The notes beneath the pieces are model-generated. The model did not search any database, was not told the DNA's origin, and was given only the letters and a program-made list of their open reading frames with translations. A stretch of 64,000 nt of DNA. Source: CAZMCH01 sp964564735. Its GTDB lineage: Bacteria; Poribacteria; DTPJ01. The stretch covers positions 12,319 through 76,318 of the forward strand of contig CAZMCH010000009.1 in NCBI GenBank assembly GCA_964564735.1, written 5' to 3'. The translations under genes were made by a program, and so were the position numbers. Below are positions 59,385 to 64,000 of this stretch, in pieces (within the stretch, counting starts at the first letter, position 1; each line of letters starts with the position of its first letter).

Positions 59385-62300
59385 TCAGCCTTCATCTCCG
59401 CCTTCGGGACCTAGGTCAATTATATAATCAGCGTTTTTAATTACATCAAGATTATGCTCTATTACAACAACGGTATTGCCTTTATCAACTATGCTATTAA
59501 GCACTGTTAACAACTTTTGTATATCGTCAAAATGCAAGCCTGTTGTAGGCTCATCAAGTAGATATAGGGTTTTCCCTGTGCTTGGTCTGCTGAGTTCTTT
59601 TGCAAGTTTTACTCTTTGTGCCTCTCCGCCTGATAGTGTCGTAGATGATTGTCCTAGCTGAATATAGCTCAATCCGACATCACAGAGAACCTGTAATTTT
59701 TTCCTTATGCTAGGGATATTCTTAAAGAACTCCAAAGCTTCACTCGCTGTCATATCAAGAACTTCTGAAATATTCTTACCTTTGTATTTAACTTCCAAAA
59801 CATCCTTTTTATATCGTGTTCCATGACAGACATCACACTTTACCCATACATCAGCGAGAAAGTGCATCTGTATTCGCTTATATCCGTTTCCTTCACAGGC
59901 TTCACACTGACCGCCTTTGACATTAAAGCTAAATCGCCTTGCCTTGATCCCTAACATGCGTGCTTCGGGCATTTCTGCATATAATTGTCTTATGTCTGAA
60001 AATACCTCTGTATAAGTTGCAGGATTCGATCTTGGAGTATCTCCCAACGGAGTTTGATCTATATTTATGACCTTATTTATGTATTTCAAACCTGCTATGG
60101 AGTCATGCACACCCGGAATTGTATTTGCCCTATGAAATCTGCGCGCTAACGATTTATAAAGAATATCATTAATTAGCGAACTTTTGCCCGAACCTGATAC
60201 GCCGGTAACACAAGTGAAAACCCCTAATGGTAACTTGACATCTATATTTTTGAGATTATGTTCTCTTGCACCGATTATCTCTAGCCAACTATCACCTATG
60301 GGGCGTCTGAACCTTGTTCCCTGAATTTTCTTTTTACCGCTTAGATATTGCGCTGTCAATGAGCCATTTTTATTGATAACTTCTTCGGGAGCCCCAAATG
60401 CGACTATCTCACCACCGTTTACTCCTGCACCAGGACCAAAATCAATCATATAGTCTGATGATATTAGTGCCACATGGTCATGTTCAACTATCAGAACTGT
60501 ATTGCCTAAATCACGTAAGTTACGCAAAGCCTTCAATAATCTGTTGTTATCTCTCTGATGTAAACCAACGCTTGGTTCGTCAAGGACGTATAAAACTCCC
60601 GCTAGACCACATCCTAGCTGACTTGCGAGTCTTATGCGTTCAGCTTCTCCGCCTGAAAGTGTAGTCGCATTTCTTCCAAGAGTTAGGTAATTAAGACCAA
60701 CATCCGTAAGGAATGAAAGGCGACCCCGTATCTCCTTTAAAACTTCGCTTCCGATCTCTCTTTGTTTTTCAGTCAACTTCACTTTATCAAAAAACTTGCT
60801 TGCTTGACCAATTGGCATATTAACAAGGTCTATGATCGACTTATCATCAATAGTAACAGCCATGCTTTCGGGTTTAAGCCTGCTTCCAAGACAGACAGGG
60901 CAGACAGCATCACCCATAAACGGGCTACATTCCCTTCTATAACGTTCATGTTCATAAACCCAGTCAATACTTGTGGCGACTCCCTTGAACTTAAATGATA
61001 GATTGCCTTCAATCTTTATATCTTCATCAGAGCCATAAAGCAATACTTTCTTTTGCTTATCGGTCAGTTCACCAAAAGGCTTATTGAGATTGAAGCCATA
61101 ATGATCCGCAACAGCCTTAAGATATGGATAAATGGGATTATTAGGCAATATTATGCCCAAAGGTATCATTGCCCCAAGACTTAATGACCTTTTTCTGTCG
61201 GTATTAACAAGGTTTGGGTCTGCAGTAAAAATCGTTCCTAGACCTTTGCACTTTGGACACATACCATCTGGATTATTAAAAGAAAAACTTTGTGGAGTTA
61301 TCGCCTCAAAGCTAATCCCACATTCAACACAGGCAAACTCCTCGCTAAATGTTTCAACAAATGATTCAGGTTCAAGATCGCCTTCTTTAGGTGGAAAGAA
61401 CTCAACCATAACTTTGTGATCTGAATGATCATCGGATAGGGAAATTTCGACAGCCTCTGCGATCCTGCTTCTGTTTTCTTCGTTTAATGAAAGCCTATCA
61501 ATTATAATTCCAACCTCATGCTTTCTGCGTCTATCAATTTCATCGTGATTATCAAGGTCAATCACCTGACCATCAACCCAGCCTCTAACATAACCATCAC
61601 CAATAGACTGCTTAAATATGGTTTCGTAATCCTCATTTCTCGCTATCTTAACGGGAGTAATTATATATATTCGTGTTTCTTTAGGATGACTCATTATTAT
61701 ATCGACGATTTGTTGTGGAGTCTGTGAACTTACTTCACGCCCACACTTTGGGCAATGAGGAATGCCTATTCTGGCAAAGAGAACTCGCATATAGTCATAT
61801 ATCTCTGTTACTGTTCCAACTGTTGATCTAGGGCTAATACTTGCAGGCTTTTGCTCGATAGCAATTGCTGGTGCAAGTCCGCTGATGTAATCAACATGGG
61901 GCTTAGGCATCTGTCCGAGAAATTGGCGCGCATAGCTTGAAAGCGATTCAACATAACGCCTTTGACCTTCTGCATATATCGTATCCAGCGCAAGCGATGA
62001 TTTCCCTGAACCGCTTACACCCGTTAAAACCGTCATTTTATTAAGTGGAACATCAAGATCAACATTCTTGAGATTATGTTCTCTTGCACCTCTAACTGAT
62101 AAATAAGTCAATGGGTGCGCAGGCTCAGGAACTTTTGACAAATTGGGTCTTAAACCTTCTTTATGGTTACTTAGAACTTCTTTGAGAACCTGTCCTGTAT
62201 ATGAGTTTTCAATCTCTGCTATCTCTTCCGGTGTTCCTGTTGCGACTATGTTTCCTCCTTGCTCTCCGCCTTCTGGACCCATATCAATTATATAATCTGC

Positions 62301-64000
62301 TATCTTTATTACTTCCATATTATGCTCAATGACAACGATGGTATTTCCTGCATCAGCAAGAAAATTAAGGACATCAAGCAGTTTTTGTGTATCCGCAAAG
62401 TGCATACCTGTAGTTGGTTCATCAAGTATATAAAGGGTTTTGCCTGTGCTTTTTCTGCATAGCTCTTTTGCAAGTTTGACCCTTTGCGCTTCTCCGCCTG
62501 AAAGCGTTGGTGCAGGCTGACCGAGTTTTATATAGTCCAAACCAACATCACATAGAGTTTTAAGTCCTCTTGCAATCTTTGGAATGTTCTTAAAATGCTC
62601 TAATGCCTCTCCAATTTCCATATCAAGAACTTCATAGATACTTTTGCCTTTATATTTTACTTGGAGTGTTTCTGCATCGTATCGCCTGCCATTGCATACT
62701 TCACACTTAACCCAGACATTAGGGAGAAAGTGCATTTCTATTTCTTTTGAGCCGTTTCCTTGACATGCTTCACATCTTCCACCTTTAACATTAAAGCTGA
62801 ATCTGCCAACTTTGTAACCCCTTACCTGTGATTCAGGCAACTGAGCATAAAGGTCTCTGATTGCATCAAATACCTTGATATAAGTAGCTGGATTTGATCT
62901 GGGAGTTCTGCCTATAGGCGATTGATCAATATCTATTACTTTATCCAGATACTCAATTCCTTCAATTCTATCATAAATTCCGGGTCTTGTTTGTGCGCGC
63001 ATTAAATCTCTTGCGAGTGCTTGATGAAGTATATCGTTTATCAATGAGCTTTTGCCTGAACCTGAAACGCCTGTAATGCAAGTGAATGTCCCCAATGGTA
63101 TCTTAACATTAATATTTTTTAGGTTATTATGCCTTGCACCGATAATCTCAAGCCATTTACCATTTATTTGTCTGCGTTTTTCTGGGATTGGTATTTTCAG
63201 GCGACCACTTAGATAACCTCCTGTGAGTGAGTTTTCATTATGACTAACATCGTAAGGAGTGCCATAAGCGACAACCTTTCCTCCTCTCACGCCGGGTCCA
63301 GGACCAAAATCAACGATCATATCCGCAGAACGCATGGTATCTTCATCATGTTCAACGACTATAACAGTATTACCAATATCTTTTAATTGTTTAAGGGCGT
63401 TTAATAACCTGATATTATCCCTATGATGTAAACCGATTGTTGGCTCATCAAGTATATACAAAACACCAACAAGCCCGCAACCGATTTGACTTGCAAGGCG
63501 TATCCTCTGCGCTTCTCCGCCTGATAGTGTCGGCATTGTCCTATCAAGTGATAGATATTCCAGACCAACATTGATCAAAAATCCTAATCTGCCTCTAATT
63601 TCTTTTAGTAAATCGCCAGCGATAAACTTTTGTGTTTCTGTAAGGTAATTAGGCACAGTGTCCATAAATTCTGCCGCTTCGGTTATATACATTCTCACAA
63701 TATCGACTATTGATTTATTCCCAACAGTTACCGCAACGCTTTCTGGTCTGAGTCTGCTACCTTTACAATCTTGGCAGTCTATTGAACTGAAAAACTGCTC
63801 TAAATGCTGTTTTGTCCATTCTGAACCTGTCCTTTGGTATCTTCTCTCAAAATCTGGTATAAGCCCTCTATATGGCATTTGATAGGTATGAGTATGACCA
63901 CCATGCGATTTATATGTAAATACTATTCTTTCCTTTCCTGTTCCGTATAATATAGCGTTTTGTTGATTTTTGTTCAATTTTAACCATGGAGTATCTAATG
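59385..64000 (-). CDS. uvrA: Tandem (double) UvrA excinuclease subunit, 5-prime end outside window
   Basis: The visible frame is over 1530 codons and still open at 64000 (LDTPWLKLNKNQQNAILYGTG is normal UvrA interior). Residues 1 to about 620 of the visible part are the C-terminal two thirds of one UvrA: LSGGEAQRIRLASQIG and the second GVSGSGKSSL, CEACQGNGSKEIEMHFL and CEVC zinc module. From about 640 a complete second UvrA follows with its own GVSGSGKSSLALDT, CPKCGRE zinc finger and second ATPase (CEACEGNGYK). UvrA recognises bulky DNA lesions and loads UvrB. The frame ends in EGGDEG at a TGA (59387-59385), but the same frame continues for 27 canonical residues, NIVACGTPEEVAMIEESHTG and beyond, to TAG at 59303-59301. 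The TGA stands exactly where a conserved Gly is expected. Confidence 0.95.
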   Translation of the reverse strand, partial: LDTPWLKLNKNQQNAILYGTGKERIVFTYKSHGGHTHTYQMPYRGLIPDFERRYQRTGSEWTKQHLEQFFSSIDCQDCKGSRLRPESVAVTVGNKSIVDIVRMYITEAAEFMDTVPNYLTETQKFIAGDLLKEIRGRLGFLINVGLEYLSLDRTMPTLSGGEAQRIRLASQIGCGLVGVLYILDEPTIGLHHRDNIRLLNALKQLKDIGNTVIVVEHDEDTMRSADMIVDFGPGPGVRGGKVVAYGTPYDVSHNENSLTGGYLSGRLKIPIPEKRRQINGKWLEIIGARHNNLKNINVKIPLGTFTCITGVSGSGKSSLINDILHQALARDLMRAQTRPGIYDRIEGIEYLDKVIDIDQSPIGRTPRSNPATYIKVFDAIRDLYAQLPESQVRGYKVGRFSFNVKGGRCEACQGNGSKEIEMHFLPNVWVKCEVCNGRRYDAETLQVKYKGKSIYEVLDMEIGEALEHFKNIPKIARGLKTLCDVGLDYIKLGQPAPTLSGGEAQRVKLAKELCRKSTGKTLYILDEPTTGMHFADTQKLLDVLNFLADAGNTIVVIEHNMEVIKIADYIIDMGPEGGEQGGNIVATGTPEEIAEIENSYTGQVLKEVLSNHKEGLRPNLSKVPEPAHPLTYLSVRGAREHNLKNVDLDVPLNKMTVLTGVSGSGKSSLALDTIYAEGQRRYVESLSSYARQFLGQMPKPHVDYISGLAPAIAIEQKPASISPRSTVGTVTEIYDYMRVLFARIGIPHCPKCGREVSSQTPQQIVDIIMSHPKETRIYIITPVKIARNEDYETIFKQSIGDGYVRGWVDGQVIDLDNHDEIDRRRKHEVGIIIDRLSLNEENRSRIAEAVEISLSDDHSDHKVMVEFFPPKEGDLEPESFVETFSEEFACVECGISFEAITPQSFSFNNPDGMCPKCKGLGTIFTADPNLVNTDRKRSLSLGAMIPLGIILPNNPIYPYLKAVADHYGFNLNKPFGELTDKQKKVLLYGSDEDIKIEGNLSFKFKGVATSIDWVYEHERYRRECSPFMGDAVCPVCLGSRLKPESMAVTIDDKSIIDLVNMPIGQASKFFDKVKLTEKQREIGSEVLKEIRGRLSFLTDVGLNYLTLGRNATTLSGGEAERIRLASQLGCGLAGVLYVLDEPSVGLHQRDNNRLLKALRNLRDLGNTVLIVEHDHVALISSDYMIDFGPGAGVNGGEIVAFGAPEEVINKNGSLTAQYLSGKKKIQGTRFRRPIGDSWLEIIGAREHNLKNIDVKLPLGVFTCVTGVSGSGKSSLINDILYKSLARRFHRANTIPGVHDSIAGLKYINKVINIDQTPLGDTPRSNPATYTEVFSDIRQLYAEMPEARMLGIKARRFSFNVKGGQCEACEGNGYKRIQMHFLADVWVKCDVCHGTRYKKDVLEVKYKGKNISEVLDMTASEALEFFKNIPSIRKKLQVLCDVGLSYIQLGQSSTTLSGGEAQRVKLAKELSRPSTGKTLYLLDEPTTGLHFDDIQKLLTVLNSIVDKGNTVVVIEHNLDVIKNADYIIDLGPEGGDEG

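Noticed and set aside
59385..59387. Recoding of TGA as Gly throughout the genome (as in SR1/Gracilibacteria)
   Set aside because: Many intact genes here end properly in TGA (for example DUF1343, PIN, selB), and no other conserved Gly is TGA.
59385..59387. Selenocysteine at the UvrA TGA
   Set aside because: The conserved residue there is Gly, no redox role is known, and I saw no clear SECIS hairpin directly after it.

Overview
This is an AT-rich bacterial chromosome segment (roughly two thirds A+T by eye) from a Gram-negative, diderm organism. The evidence for an outer membrane is a PorV/PorQ-like barrel, several signal-peptide beta-barrel proteins, lipoproteins with a lipobox and a TonB-like protein. 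The set of accessory families (Gfo/Idh/MocA oxidoreductases, TIM-barrel isomerase, GH43-like and LamG proteins, a DUF6785-type 12-TM-like protein, D-threonine-aldolase-like enzyme, tandem UvrA) resembles what is known from uncultured sugar- and glycan-using phyla such as Poribacteria. That placement is inference. I saw no rRNA, tRNA, CRISPR array or complete insertion sequence.

Layout. 0-5.3 kb: end of a PorV-like gene, then a minus-strand housekeeping run rho-rpmE-DUF1385-prfA, followed by a hairpin region and three small membrane-protein genes. 5.3-8.2 kb: a long non-coding leader, then DUF1343 (NamZ-like) and birA, flanked by two identical 108-bp repeats. 8.2-13.5 kb: small-molecule and sugar metabolism on the minus strand. 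13.5-19.8 kb: an envelope operon with a 1040-residue TPR protein, a Gly-rich TonB/AgmX-like protein and a beta-barrel. 20.1-23.1 kb: a plus-strand envelope operon (VanZ-like with an apparent ATT start, small secreted protein, FN3 lipoprotein, barrel). 23.6-27.2 kb: a homocitrate/isopropylmalate-synthase-like enzyme fused to a Cache-type sensor domain and an aconitase-family large subunit, separated by a frameshifted GxxExxY gene with terminal inverted repeats. 27.2-31.1 kb: a RelE-type toxin-antitoxin pair and an NtrB/NtrC-like two-component pair split by a decayed DUF4258/DUF2283 module.

31-43.3 kb: LamG protein, isomerase, MDR dehydrogenase, a lone NtrC-type regulator, LOG protein, DUF6785 and DUF4159 membrane proteins, then kinase-DUF362-oxidoreductase and a DUF104/PIN toxin-antitoxin pair. 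43.3-49.6 kb: selB (so selenocysteine decoding is expected), an MrfA/YprA-like repair helicase and an unknown membrane protein. 49.9-53 kb: branched-chain amino-acid-type ABC permeases and binding protein without ATPase genes. 53.3-54.4 kb: a TetR regulator with a near-consensus promoter and operator. 54.6-56.3 kb: a kelch protein whose 3-prime end is duplicated on the far side of a nucleotidyltransferase cassette. 56.3-64 kb: aldolase/dehydrogenase fusion, aquaporin, and a tandem (two-copy) uvrA running off the window, carrying an in-frame TGA near its 3-prime end.

The most unusual items are the enzyme-Cache fusion, the shared C-terminal KLxxTWxxIK tag on the LamG and kelch proteins, the duplicated kelch tail bounding a mobile-looking cassette, the TGA in UvrA, and several single-base lesions in accessory genes.
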